Below the pieces are notes generated by a model. The model saw only the letters and a list, made by a program, of their open reading frames with translations. It had not been told where the DNA came from and did not search any database. A DNA stretch of 64,000 bases from Leucobacter sp. cx-328 (GTDB lineage Bacteria > Actinomycetota > Actinomycetes > Actinomycetales > Microbacteriaceae). The stretch covers positions 124,001 through 188,000 of the forward strand of contig NZ_JACVMX010000005.1 in assembly GCF_014530035.1 (NCBI RefSeq), read 5' to 3'. Positions 9,375-18,659 of this stretch are shown here, piece by piece (position 1 is the stretch's first letter; each line of letters opens with the position of its first letter). Position numbers and translations under genes: made by a program.

Positions 9375-10331
9375 ATGGGTTCCCCGAAGATCACGATCCG
9401 CCAGTTGGAAAGCTTCTGTGCTACGGCTGAGACCGGCTCCCTCACGGCAGCCGCAGACCGGCTGCATGTCTCACCTGCCGGGGTGTCTCAGGCCATTACA
9501 CAGCTGGAAGAACAACTTGGAATACAACTCACGCTGCGAACCCGTGGACGAGGCGTAGAAATCACTGCAGCCGGGCATACCGTCGCCGAGCTCGCGCGTG
9601 CGGTCACCGAGGGCTTGCACGGAATTCAAGACATCGCAGACGCAATGCGCGGCGAACTTACTGGCACCCTGACGGTCGGAATCTTCACTACCCTTTCCCC
9701 GTGGCTTTTCCCGCGGATCGCAGAGCACTTCAATGACACACATCCGCAGGTGAGCCTCGAACTCGTCGAGGGCGGTTCTGCAGAGCTACAGGCAATGCTG
9801 CTTTCGGGAAACATCGATGCTGCACTTTTGTATCACAACCACTTGTTGCCCGGTGCTCGATCCTTCCCTGTCACCCCCGTGCGGCTCCAAATCGCACTTG
9901 CCCCGACGCATCCGCTCGCAAGGCTTGACACGATTCCCCTTCACCTTCTCAAGGAAGAACCCGCAGCTTTACTCTCGCTTCGGCCAGCCACCGATCATGT
10001 CGAAGCGATTCTCGAACAGGCGGGACTTACGCCACGAGTCAAATGGCGTAGCGCAAATGTCGAAACGCTGCGTTCGCTCGTCGCACGAGGTCTCGCGTAC
10101 ACCATCATCATGGGCCGTCCCTACGGTGATACGAGCTACGACGGGCTCCCGCTCGTGTACCGCGCCATCTCAGATCCCCTCCCAGACAACTCCGTCGTGC
10201 TCGCATTCGCGCACGGTGCTCGGCCAACGGCGAAAACGCAAGCGCTCCTCGACTTCACCACCAGCGCGTTCCGCCCCGACGCACCAGCGAAGCCCCACAC
10301 CTGGCAGCACCACATGGGCGAACTCTCCTAA
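9375..10331 (+). CDS. LysR-family transcriptional regulator
   Basis: A 318-residue LysR regulator. The N-terminal winged helix-turn-helix covers residues 7-66 (ITIRQLESFCATAETGSLTAAA... then LTLRTRGRGVEITAAG), followed by a linker helix and an effector-binding domain beginning at TGTLTVGIFTTLSP. It is divergent from the transporter-monooxygenase operon, the classic arrangement in which the regulator controls its neighbour in response to a pathway compound and represses itself. The ATG at 9375 lies close to the AT-rich operator region and has little ribosome binding site, so its transcript leader may be very short. The effector is unknown. Confidence 0.92.
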   Translation: MGSPKITIRQLESFCATAETGSLTAAADRLHVSPAGVSQAITQLEEQLGIQLTLRTRGRGVEITAAGHTVAELARAVTEGLHGIQDIADAMRGELTGTLTVGIFTTLSPWLFPRIAEHFNDTHPQVSLELVEGGSAELQAMLLSGNIDAALLYHNHLLPGARSFPVTPVRLQIALAPTHPLARLDTIPLHLLKEEPAALLSLRPATDHVEAILEQAGLTPRVKWRSANVETLRSLVARGLAYTIIMGRPYGDTSYDGLPLVYRAISDPLPDNSVVLAFAHGARPTAKTQALLDFTTSAFRPDAPAKPHTWQHHMGELS

Positions 10332-10335
10332 ATGC

Positions 10336-10379
10336 AAACGGGCCGACGCAACAGAACTATCTGTCGCACCGGCCCGTTT
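10336..10379. terminator. Bidirectional terminator between lysR and pheT
   Basis: AAACGGGCCG at 10336-10345 pairs with CGGCCCGTTT at 10370-10379, with an additional inner imperfect pairing around ACAG/CTGT. It lies between two convergent genes, and the A/T ends give a U tract in both directions. Confidence 0.85.
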
Positions 10380-10392
10380 GGCAGCAGGCGAA

Positions 10393-12969
10393 TTAGTCGC
10401 GCAGCTTGGCTCCAAATGCGAGCTCAGCAGCTGCGACACCAGCAAGCTTTGCTTCGCTCGCCTCTTCAGCCTTCAACGTGCGATCCTCGGCACGGAAGCG
10501 GAGCGCGAAGGTCAGTGCCTTCTCGCCCTCTTCGATGCCCTGGCCGCGGTAATCGTCGACGACGTGAGCGTCCTCGAGGAGCTCGCCAGCACCAGCAACG
10601 ACAACCGTCAGCACATCGCCAGCGGGGATGTCAGCCGCGACGACGAGTGTGAGGTCCTGCGTAGCTGCGGGGTAACCCGAGAGCGACGAGGTGGTCGCCT
10701 CACGCGGAGCCAGCTCGATGAGCCGCTCGAGGTCGAGCTCGAACGCTGCGACGCGCCCGGGCAGGTGGTGACCAGCTACGAGCTCGGGAAGGAGCTCGCC
10801 AGCAACACCGATGACTTCGAGGCCACCCTCGTCGCCGTCGATGTCATTAGCAACGCGAACTGCGAGCGTCGCGGTGCGGCCGGGGTGGAACGCGCGATGC
10901 GAGCCCTGGAGCACAACGAGCTCGATCGACACAGCCGAAGCGACCGTGCGTGCGTACTCGAGAGCATCTGCCCAGTCGTACTCACGAGCTGCCTCACCAG
11001 GCTGCTTCGTCGCTGCATCACCGAGGAGCAGTCCTGCGGTGCGCAGGGGCTGCTTCGGGATCGAAGCGTTGAGTTCAGCTAGCACCTCGTCCGAGGGACG
11101 CTCAGCGAGCGGCGGGACGAAATCAGTACCGAGTGGCTTGCCGGTGAGCGGTTCGAAGACCGAGCCGAACTCCACGAGCGCGAGATCGGTGAGGCCACGC
11201 GAAACGTTGCGCTGAGCCGCGGTCACGAGACCAGGAAGCAGTGAACGGCGCATGAACGGCGAGCTCGCGTCAAGCGCGTTTGCGAGGCGGATCGCGTGCA
11301 CGGGCTCAGTAGCAGCGTCAGCCGCCTCTTCTGCACCGGCACCGAACGCGTTGAGCTGCTCACGCGACATGAACGGGTAGCTCTGGATCTCGTCCAGGCC
11401 AGCAGCGGTCACGATATTTGCGGCGCGGCGACGCAGACGCTGTGCGCGGGTCAGGCCACGGCCAGCCGGAGCGACAGGGAGAACAGAGGGGATGCGATCG
11501 TAACCTACGATGCGCGCAACCTCTTCAACTAGGTCCGCGGGCCGGGTGAGGTCAGAGCGCCAGCTCGGAGCAGTAACGACGAGCGTGCCCTCTGCGCCGT
11601 CTGCGACGGCGCACCCGATGAGCTCGATCGCTGAGCGAACCTCAGCGTCGGTGTAGTCGGTGCCGAGCAGGCCGTTTACGCGGGCGATCGGAAGAACGAC
11701 CTCGGTCGGCTCCCAGGGAGCCACGATGTCGGTGCCGAGCTCGTCAGCGGTGCCACCTGCAAGCTCAACGAGCAGGTCGACCATGCGCTGTGCAGCAGCC
11801 TGCGCGACGCGGGGGTCCACGCCACGCTCGAAGCGCTTCGACGCTTCGCTCGGCAGCTTGTGGCGGCGCGACGTACGCGCGATCGAAACGGAGTCGAAGG
11901 TCGCAGCCTCAACGAGGATGTCGGTCGTCGAATCATCAGTCTTGGTTGACTCGCCACCCATGACGCCTGCAAGGCCGATTACGCCTGACTCATCGGTGAT
12001 GAGGAGGTCTTCGGGGTGCAGCTTGCGAGTCTGCTCGTCGAGCGTGACGAGGGTCTCGCCCTCCTTCGCGCGACGAACAGTGATGCCGCCCTGCAGCTTA
12101 GCGAGGTCGTATGCGTGCAGCGGGTTACCCAGCTCGAGCATGACGTAGTTCGAGATGTCAACGGGCAGCGACAGTGAACGAATGCCTGCGAGCTGCAGTC
12201 GCGCGACCATCCACGGCGGGGTGGGGATTGTTGCATCAATACCGCGCACGACACGGGTCACGAAGCCGGTTGCACCCTGCTTGCCGCGGATCGGTGTCTC
12301 GTCAGCAATCGTGACGTTGAAGCCAGTTGCAGGCTTCACCTCGATGATCGAAGCAGGATCGGTGAACGCAGCACCGGTCGCGTGCGAGTACTCTCGAGCA
12401 ACACCACGAACCGAGAACGCGTAGCCGCGGTCGGGCGTGACATTGATTTCAACGGCGGTGTCATCGATGCCAAGGAGCGCCTTTGCGTCGGTGCCAACCT
12501 CAGGATCAAGACCGTAGTCTTTGAACACGACGATGCCGTTGTGCTCGTCGCCGAGCGAAAGCTCGCGCGCCGAAGCCATCATGCCGTCAGAGACATGACC
12601 GTAAGTCTTGCGTGCAGCAATCGCGAAGCCGCCGGGCAGTACTGCACCGGGAAGGCATGCAACAACCTTGTCGCCCTCAACGAAGTTGTGAGCGCCACAA
12701 ACGATGCCGCGCACGTCGGCGCCGCCGTCAGCTGCAAGCTCCCCCTCTGGCGCAACGCGCACCTGGCACCAGTTCACGGTCTTGCCGTTCGAGTGCTCTT
12801 CGGGCTCGCGGGAGATGACCTGGCCGACGACGACCGGGCCGGTCACCTCAAAGCGGCGGATCGACTCTTCTTCAAACCCCACACGCACGAGATCGGCGTG
12901 CACGGTTTCAGGGGTGACGTCAGCGGGGAGAGCTACAAGCTCACCCAGCCAGCTCAGTGGGATACGCAT
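10393..12969 (-). CDS. pheT: Phenylalanine--tRNA ligase, beta subunit
   Basis: The beta subunit of the (alpha-beta)2 enzyme that charges tRNA-Phe in the cytoplasm. The 858-residue length is usual for actinobacteria. In order it shows the start MRIPLSWLGELV, the OB-fold tRNA-binding domain (about 45-155, with VCGAHNFVEGDKV), the B3/B4 editing domain (about 210-380), the B5 domain (about 405-475) and the C-terminal ferredoxin-like anticodon-binding domain (SGYPAATQDLTLVV to the end). Its ATG overlaps the pheS stop by one base (TGATG), so the subunits are translationally coupled. Transcription ends at the hairpin shared with lysR. Confidence 0.98.
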   Translation of the reverse strand: MRIPLSWLGELVALPADVTPETVHADLVRVGFEEESIRRFEVTGPVVVGQVISREPEEHSNGKTVNWCQVRVAPEGELAADGGADVRGIVCGAHNFVEGDKVVACLPGAVLPGGFAIAARKTYGHVSDGMMASARELSLGDEHNGIVVFKDYGLDPEVGTDAKALLGIDDTAVEINVTPDRGYAFSVRGVAREYSHATGAAFTDPASIIEVKPATGFNVTIADETPIRGKQGATGFVTRVVRGIDATIPTPPWMVARLQLAGIRSLSLPVDISNYVMLELGNPLHAYDLAKLQGGITVRRAKEGETLVTLDEQTRKLHPEDLLITDESGVIGLAGVMGGESTKTDDSTTDILVEAATFDSVSIARTSRRHKLPSEASKRFERGVDPRVAQAAAQRMVDLLVELAGGTADELGTDIVAPWEPTEVVLPIARVNGLLGTDYTDAEVRSAIELIGCAVADGAEGTLVVTAPSWRSDLTRPADLVEEVARIVGYDRIPSVLPVAPAGRGLTRAQRLRRRAANIVTAAGLDEIQSYPFMSREQLNAFGAGAEEAADAATEPVHAIRLANALDASSPFMRRSLLPGLVTAAQRNVSRGLTDLALVEFGSVFEPLTGKPLGTDFVPPLAERPSDEVLAELNASIPKQPLRTAGLLLGDAATKQPGEAAREYDWADALEYARTVASAVSIELVVLQGSHRAFHPGRTATLAVRVANDIDGDEGGLEVIGVAGELLPELVAGHHLPGRVAAFELDLERLIELAPREATTSSLSGYPAATQDLTLVVAADIPAGDVLTVVVAGAGELLEDAHVVDDYRGQGIEEGEKALTFALRFRAEDRTLKAEEASEAKLAGVAAAELAFGAKLRD

Positions 12970-14018
12970 CAGACCAGTCCTCCGAACTGCTGGTTGAAAC
13001 GGACATCGCCTTCGACCATGTCACGCATGTCATTAAGGTCGTTACGGAACTGCAGGGTGCGCTCGATACCCATACCGAAGGCGAAGCCCTGGTATTCCTC
13101 GGGATCGAGGCCAGCAGCCATCAGCACCTTGGGATCGACCATGCCGCAGCCGCCCCACTCAACCCAGCGCGCGCCGCCCTTAGCGTTGGGCTGCCACACG
13201 TCCATCTCAGCGGACGGCTCGGTGAACGGGAAGAAGTTCGGGCGGAGGCGGATCTTTGCCTCTTCGCCGAACATCTGGCGCGCGAAGTGCTCAAGCGTGC
13301 CGCGCAGGTGAGCCATCGTCAGACCCTTATCGATGGCGAGGCCCTCAATCTGCTGGAACACAGGGGTGTGCGTCGCGTCGAGTTCGTCGGTGCGGTAAAC
13401 GCGGCCCGGGCACACGACGTAGAGGGGAAGGTCGCGCTCGAGTAGCGAACGAACCTGCACCGGCGACGTGTGGGTACGAAGCAGAAGGTGGCGGTCGGCA
13501 GGATCAACAAAGAACGTGTCCTGCATTGCGCGTGCGGGGTGGTCGGGGTCGAAGCCGAGCGCGTCGAAGTTGAACCACTCGTGCTCGAGTTCGGGGCCTT
13601 CTGCAATTTCCCAGCCCATGCCGATGAAGATGTCGGATGCTTCGTCCTGCAGCTGCGCGAGCGGGTGACGCGAGCCAGCCTTGCGGCGGACGGGCGCCTC
13701 GGTGACGTCAACAGTCTCAGCAATGAGACGTGCTGCAGCCTCGGCCTCAGCAAGCGCGGTTTCGCGCGCCTTAAAGCTGCCCTCGACGCGACCGCGGGCC
13801 TGGCCCATGATCTTGCCGGTTTCGGCCTTTGCTTCCTTCGGTACCTCACGCATGAGCGAGTTCAGCCTTGCAATTGCAGAAGCGTCTCCAACGTGCGCGG
13901 TACGGGCGGTCTTCAGCTCGGCGAGGGTCTCTGCTGCATCAAACGCGGCGAGCGCATCTGCAACAGCCGCATCGACGGCTTCCTGGGTGATCGGATTGAT
14001 GTCTGACACGGTGGTCAA
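12969..14018 (-). CDS. pheS: Phenylalanine--tRNA ligase, alpha subunit
   Basis: The catalytic alpha subunit, a class II synthetase of 349 residues. An N-terminal coiled-coil arm (about 10-100) precedes the catalytic domain. Visible class II signatures are HPLAQLQDEASDIFIGMGWEI (motif 1 region), the motif 2 segment VCPGRVYRTDELDATHTPVF and the motif 3 segment GFAFGMGIERTLQFRNDLNDMRDM. The start is a TTG at 14018 with AAGG five bases upstream; the GTG three codons later is too far from it. pheT follows with a one-base overlap. I saw no T-box in the 150-base upstream gap. Confidence 0.98.
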   Translation of the reverse strand: MTTVSDINPITQEAVDAAVADALAAFDAAETLAELKTARTAHVGDASAIARLNSLMREVPKEAKAETGKIMGQARGRVEGSFKARETALAEAEAAARLIAETVDVTEAPVRRKAGSRHPLAQLQDEASDIFIGMGWEIAEGPELEHEWFNFDALGFDPDHPARAMQDTFFVDPADRHLLLRTHTSPVQVRSLLERDLPLYVVCPGRVYRTDELDATHTPVFQQIEGLAIDKGLTMAHLRGTLEHFARQMFGEEAKIRLRPNFFPFTEPSAEMDVWQPNAKGGARWVEWGGCGMVDPKVLMAAGLDPEEYQGFAFGMGIERTLQFRNDLNDMRDMVEGDVRFNQQFGGLV

Positions 14019-14168
14019 TCTTACCTTGCCTGGGTGACAGCCGGCTGCGCGACTTTCGGTGGGCGACAGTCCGAGGCGTATCCAGCTTCCAGCCAGTGAC
14101 TTTCTCTAAGCTTCGTCTTAGGACACACCATTTCATCTCGCGATGGAACCAACGATGGAGGCCTTTCA

Positions 14169-14822
14169 GTGGGTAACCCTTTCAATCTCGCCGCAACTCA
14201 GACGCTTGACGGAATGTCTGAGCGTAGCGCGACCAAGTCATGGCTTCGCGGAATGATTGTTGGCCTGGTTGCACTCTTTGCGCTCCTCATCGGGCCAACC
14301 TCCCCCGCACTCGCTCATGATGAGCTTGCAAACACCGAGGTGATCCTTGGTGCCTCAGGCGAGGCTTCGTCGATTACGTTGAGCTACACAAACAACATCA
14401 TGGACGGCGCGACAATCGTCAACGTCACCAACGCCGCTGGTGAGGCCGTCACCGAGGGCGACGCCGTCATCGATGGATTCGATGTGAAGCAGCAGCTGCA
14501 GCCGCTTGAACCGGGCGTGTACCAGGCTGTGTGGAGCGTCGTCTCGAGTGACGGACACCGCATTGAGGGCGGCTTCGAGTTCGACGTCGTCGAGGGTTCG
14601 ACTGACCCTCCCGCGATCCGCACGATCACCTCCGTCGCTGGCGCAGAAGAGCTCGCTGATGAGCCCGCAGACAATGCCGGCACGAACGGCGGCAAGGTGT
14701 GGCTGTGGATCGGCATCGCAATCGCAGGCGTCCTCGTCATTGGTGGCGGCATTGCCGCCTTCGCGATGAAGGCTAAGCGTCAGGCGTTGGCAGCTGACGA
14801 AGACCTCACCGGCATCGAGTAA
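14169..14822 (+). CDS. CopC-domain copper-binding protein, exported and membrane-anchored
   Basis: A 217-residue protein with a signal peptide (hydrophobic core about 29-47), a CopC/YobA immunoglobulin-like domain (about 50-150) and a C-terminal membrane helix (about 178-200) with a short basic tail. Cleavage after ALA would leave His50 as the mature N-terminus, the usual Cu(II) ligand of CopC proteins; the second expected histidine is His130 in SSDGHRIEGGFEF. It would bind copper outside the membrane. The GTG start has GGAGG 7 bases upstream. It is directly followed by a DyP peroxidase gene. In Streptomyces lividans copper chaperones and the peroxidase DtpA share a gene neighbourhood, which suggests a copper or haem oxidative function here. 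Confidence 0.88.
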   Translation: MGNPFNLAATQTLDGMSERSATKSWLRGMIVGLVALFALLIGPTSPALAHDELANTEVILGASGEASSITLSYTNNIMDGATIVNVTNAAGEAVTEGDAVIDGFDVKQQLQPLEPGVYQAVWSVVSSDGHRIEGGFEFDVVEGSTDPPAIRTITSVAGAEELADEPADNAGTNGGKVWLWIGIAIAGVLVIGGGIAAFAMKAKRQALAADEDLTGIE

Positions 14823-14828
14823 TTCACG

Positions 14829-16136
14829 ATGACCAACAGCACTGATCCTGTCACTCCAACGGCAGGCACGAAGGACCGCACCACTCACACGACCGGCCGC
14901 TTCAGCCGCCGCGCCCTCATCACCGGCAGCGCGGTTGGCGCAGGCGTCGGACTGGCGCTCGGAGCAGGTGGCACAGCGACGGTTACCGCGATCCGCGCCC
15001 AAAACGCTGGTGCCGGCTACGCTGAGCCGACGGTCGAGCCGTCGCTCGGTGCAGAAGGCACCGAGCCCGGGTACGGTGGCGAGTCACTCCCCTGCCACGG
15101 CGCGCATCAGGCTGGCATTACGACGCTCCCTGCAGCACACGCACGCTATCTCTCGTTCACGCTGAAGCCTGGAACCGACCGAGATGCGATCTCGCGCATG
15201 CTACGAATCCTCACCGACGACATCGAAGGACTCGTGTCTGGGGCTGGTCCGCTCGCCGATCCCGAACCTGAACTCGCGAGTCGCCCATCACGCCTGTCGA
15301 TCACGGTTGGCGTTGGGTCAGAGTTGGTAAAGCGAGTAGATCCCGCAAAGGTGCCGAAGTGGCTTGCGCCGCTCCCCGCGTTTAAGCTCGACGAGCTGAC
15401 TCCCGCGTACACCGGTGGCGACCTGCTGATCGTGCTACAGGCCGACAGCCAGATGCCAATCTCTCACGCCGCACGCATGATGCACCGTGACCTCTCGAGC
15501 TTTGCTGAGCTGTCATGGTTCCAGCAGGGCTTCCGCCAGGCACGTGGCGCAGAGGCCCCTGGCAAGACCATGCGCAACCTCATGGGTCAGGTTGACGGCA
15601 CCGTCAATCCCGCACCCGAAGAAGAGGATTTCGCTGGCCTCGTCTGGATCGATGGTACAGCGCCGAACGAGCAGTGGCTCAAGAACGGTTCTGCGCTGGT
15701 GTTCAGGCGCATTCGGATGGAGCTTGACACCTGGGACCAGGTCGACCGCCCCGGCCGTGAAGACACCATTGGCCGCACGCTCGACACGGGTGGCCCGATC
15801 ACCGGCGGCGACGAGTCCACCCCGATGGACTTCGATGCAAAGAACGCACTCGGCCTTCCCGCGATCCCGATCACGGCGCACTCGCGCCGCGCGCACTCAA
15901 CGGATCCGAACGAGCGTATTTACCGTCGTGCCATCAACTATGACGAGGGAACTGAGGCTGGCCTGGTGTTCGTGTGTTACCAACGCGACCCTCGCAAACA
16001 GTTCGTCCCCATCCAGGAACGCCTCGACGAACTCGACATGCTCAACGAATGGGTGACTCACACGGGCTCTGCCGTGTTTGCGATGCTCCCTGGCTTCGAA
16101 AGTGGCGACATCATCGGTGCTTCGCTCTTCGCCTAG
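14829..16136 (+). CDS. Tat-exported Dyp-type haem peroxidase / deferrochelatase
   Basis: A 435-residue dye-decolourising peroxidase of the EfeB/DtpA type. A twin-arginine signal is visible as RFSRRALITGSAVGAGVG (residues 24-41). The family motif GxxDG is GQVDG at 253-257, giving distal Asp256, and the haem-side histidine region is ITAHSRRAHSTDP near 352. The enzyme would fold with haem in the cytoplasm and act outside the membrane, using peroxide to oxidise bulky substrates. It starts 6 bases after the CopC gene and shares its transcript. No efeU or efeO gene is nearby, so an iron-uptake EfeUOB role is less likely than a DtpA-like role; that preference is inference. Confidence 0.92.
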   Translation: MTNSTDPVTPTAGTKDRTTHTTGRFSRRALITGSAVGAGVGLALGAGGTATVTAIRAQNAGAGYAEPTVEPSLGAEGTEPGYGGESLPCHGAHQAGITTLPAAHARYLSFTLKPGTDRDAISRMLRILTDDIEGLVSGAGPLADPEPELASRPSRLSITVGVGSELVKRVDPAKVPKWLAPLPAFKLDELTPAYTGGDLLIVLQADSQMPISHAARMMHRDLSSFAELSWFQQGFRQARGAEAPGKTMRNLMGQVDGTVNPAPEEEDFAGLVWIDGTAPNEQWLKNGSALVFRRIRMELDTWDQVDRPGREDTIGRTLDTGGPITGGDESTPMDFDAKNALGLPAIPITAHSRRAHSTDPNERIYRRAINYDEGTEAGLVFVCYQRDPRKQFVPIQERLDELDMLNEWVTHTGSAVFAMLPGFESGDIIGASLFA

Positions 16137-16153
16137 ATAACGATCGCTGATGA

Positions 16154-16196
16154 CAGAGGGCGGATCGGTACATACGTTGTACCGATCCGCCCTCTG
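16154..16196. terminator. Bidirectional terminator between the DyP gene and the rRNA methyltransferase gene
   Basis: A perfect 19-base stem, 16154-16172 with 16178-16196, and a TACGT loop. It lies between convergent genes. Confidence 0.85.
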
Positions 16197-16220
16197 CTGT
16201 GTGCTCGCGCGTCTGAGCCG

Positions 16221-17030
16221 TTAGCCGCGCTGCGCAAACGCGGTCTCGTACAGCAGCACGCTTGCTGCGGTCGCGAGATTGAGCGACTCTGCGGCACCAT
16301 AAATGGGGAGCTTGAGTGCGCGACCGACAGTCTCACGCTCCTCTTCTGTGAGGCCCCGTGCTTCGTTGCCGAAGACCCACGCGATGCTGCCGTTGAGGTC
16401 GCCGTGTGCGCGAGCCTGAGACAGATCCATACCGCGAACGTCAGCAGCAATAGTCTCGAGGCCGGCAGCGCGTGCTGCCTGCACAGCGTCAGCCAGCTCG
16501 GGCACGACTGCGACGGGTAGATGGAAGATCGACCCAGTCGTGGAACGCACAACCTTTGGGTGCCACGGGTCGACGGCGTCGCCAGTGAAGATCACGCCGT
16601 CTGCTCCAGCAGCGTCTGCTGCGCGGAGCACCGCGCCAGCGTTTCCGGGGTCGCGAACTTCGTGGAGCACAGCGATGAGGCGTGCCGACTCAAGCATGGT
16701 CTCAGCCGAGGCGTTCTCGAGGCGCGCGACGGCAATCACTCCCTGCGGCTGTACAGTCTCGGCGAGGGTAGCGAGCACCTCTGGAGTGGCGCGCTCAATG
16801 CGGACGCCAGCGTCGTTCGCAAGCTGGTCCATTTCGCGCTGCCACGGCTCGTTGCCGAGCGTCGCGTAGACGACCTCAGCGAGCTCGGGGCGATGCACGA
16901 GGAGTTCACGAACTGCCTGCGGCCCTTCGACGAGGAAGCGCTGCTGTTCGCGGCGTTCCTTTTTACGGGCGAGCGCAGCCGCACGCTTTACGCGTGTAGC
17001 CTTCGGATTTTCGAGAATGGCGTCGTTCAC
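16221..17030 (-). CDS. TrmH/SpoU-family RNA 2'-O-methyltransferase
   Basis: A 269-residue SPOUT methyltransferase that would 2'-O-methylate rRNA or tRNA using S-adenosylmethionine. The N-terminal substrate-binding domain (about 20-95) contains REQQRFLVEGPQAVREL. The knotted catalytic domain has the three TrmH motifs: HEVRDPGNAGAVLRAADAAG (motif 1), WVFGNEARGLTEEE (motif 2) and LKLPIYGAAESLNLATAASVLLYE (motif 3). The GTG start at 17030 begins the conserved N-terminus. It sits between rplT and pheS, as TsnR-like genes do in mycobacteria, but a terminator separates it from rplT. The exact modified nucleotide is not predictable. Confidence 0.93.
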   Translation of the reverse strand: MNDAILENPKATRVKRAAALARKKERREQQRFLVEGPQAVRELLVHRPELAEVVYATLGNEPWQREMDQLANDAGVRIERATPEVLATLAETVQPQGVIAVARLENASAETMLESARLIAVLHEVRDPGNAGAVLRAADAAGADGVIFTGDAVDPWHPKVVRSTTGSIFHLPVAVVPELADAVQAARAAGLETIAADVRGMDLSQARAHGDLNGSIAWVFGNEARGLTEEERETVGRALKLPIYGAAESLNLATAASVLLYETAFAQRG

Positions 17031-17058
17031 GGTTCAAGCCTAACTTGTCTAGAAAACG

Positions 17059-17088
17059 AAAATGCCCCGGCAGAAGCCGGGGCATTTT
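17059..17088 (-). terminator. Terminator of the infC-rpmI-rplT operon
   Basis: A 13-base perfect stem (17059-17071 with 17076-17088) with an AGAA loop, starting 19 bases after the rplT stop. The stem ends in AAAA/TTTT and is followed by TTTTCG..TTTTCT on the minus strand. Confidence 0.9.
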
Positions 17089-17106
17089 CATACAGCTGTG
17101 AAGAGC

Positions 17107-17490
17107 TTACGCTGCCTTGGGTGCCGAGGTGTCGGCGGGCAGTGCGTTCTTTGCAACCTCAACGAGCGTCGCGAATGCGGTGGGCTCGTTGGTAGCAAGC
17201 TCAGAGAGCATGCGGCGGTCAACCTCAACACCAGCGATCGCGAGACCCTGGATGAAACGGTTGTAGGTCAGGCCGTTTGCGCGCGCGCCAGCGTTGATGC
17301 GCTGGATCCACAGGCGACGGAAGTTGCCCTTGTTCTTGCGACGGTCGTTGTATGCGTAAACGTGCGAGTGGAGCAGCTGCTCCTTCGCCTTACGGTACAG
17401 GCGCGAACGCTGTCCGCGGTAGCCCGATGCGCGCTCAAGAACAACGCGACGCTTCTTGTGGGCATTGACGGCCCGCTTGACTCTTGCCAT
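17107..17490 (-). CDS. rplT: 50S ribosomal protein L20
   Basis: A 127-residue basic protein needed for early 50S assembly; it binds 23S rRNA. The conserved N-terminus [19 protein letters not shown] and the segments [20 protein letters not shown] and [21 protein letters not shown] are typical of L20. It lies 42 bases after rpmI and ends the infC-rpmI-rplT operon. L20 represses this operon in other bacteria through a leader structure; I could not identify such a site with confidence here. Confidence 0.98.
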   Translation of the reverse strand: MARVKRAVNAHKKRRVVLERASGYRGQRSRLYRKAKEQLLHSHVYAYNDRRKNKGNFRRLWIQRINAGARANGLTYNRFIQGLAIAGVEVDRRMLSELATNEPTAFATLVEVAKNALPADTSAPKAA

Positions 17491-17532
17491 TTCAGTGTTT
17501 CCTTACTGAGTTATTAAGATCGGTGGGCCGAA

Positions 17533-17727
17533 TTAGTGGCCGAGGAGCTTCATCGCCTGCTTGGCGTCACCCTTGCTGAGCACCTGCTCAGCGTTGAGGG
17601 CACGCTTGCGCTTCGAGGACTTAACCTCGAGGTTGTGGCGCATGCCGGCCCGCTGCTTCATCAGCTTGCCGCTACCGGTGAGCTTGAAGCGCTTCTTAGC
17701 ACCCGAGTGGGTCTTCTGCTTAGGCAT
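17533..17727 (-). CDS. rpmI: 50S ribosomal protein L35
   Basis: A 64-residue very basic ribosomal protein of the large subunit. MPKQKTHSGAKKRFKLTGSGKL and the KRALNAEQVL segment match L35. The ATG at 17727 has an AAGGAG ribosome binding site 7 bases upstream. It sits 76 bases after infC and 42 before rplT, in the standard order. Confidence 0.98.
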   Translation of the reverse strand: MPKQKTHSGAKKRFKLTGSGKLMKQRAGMRHNLEVKSSKRKRALNAEQVLSKGDAKQAMKLLGH

Positions 17728-17803
17728 CGATTTCTCCTTGTTGTGGTGCGCGCCGCCTGAGCGACTGCGTCTAGCGCGAAACGATCAAAGATCGTCGCAG
17801 GTC

Positions 17804-18409
<606 letters not shown>

Positions 18410-18659
18410 TGCCGACTCCTCTGATCTCGTAATGATCCACCCTTAGGGTGTAACGGATTCAGAGAAATGACACACGACTCGCGCGTCACATACCCTTCAG
18501 CTGTCGCGATGCGACGGGGTACCAACTACCCGGTAACCTATTAGAGGTGCCGGGTGGGAGAATCTCCTCTTCCGTAGCTCCCGGCGGCTTGCCGAGAACC
18601 TCAGCAAGCTTAGCACAACATTCGTCGTAAGCGAATGCCACGAATAGAACAGGACAACT
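18410..18659 (-). other. Leader/promoter region between infC and the DUF1844 gene
   Basis: A 250-base divergent gap. On the minus strand a possible extended -10 GTGCTAAGCT lies near 18605-18615 with a weak TTCGCT 17 bases upstream, which would give an infC leader of almost 200 bases. Within it, GTCGC/GCGAC with an ATC loop and GGTTACC/GGTACC could form hairpins. A structured autoregulatory leader is plausible but I could not match it to a known L20 or IF-3 leader. Confidence 0.3.

Noticed and set aside
14019-14168. A T-box upstream of pheS
   Set aside because: No antiterminator TGGN core or paired terminator is visible; the gap also has to hold the divergent copC promoter.
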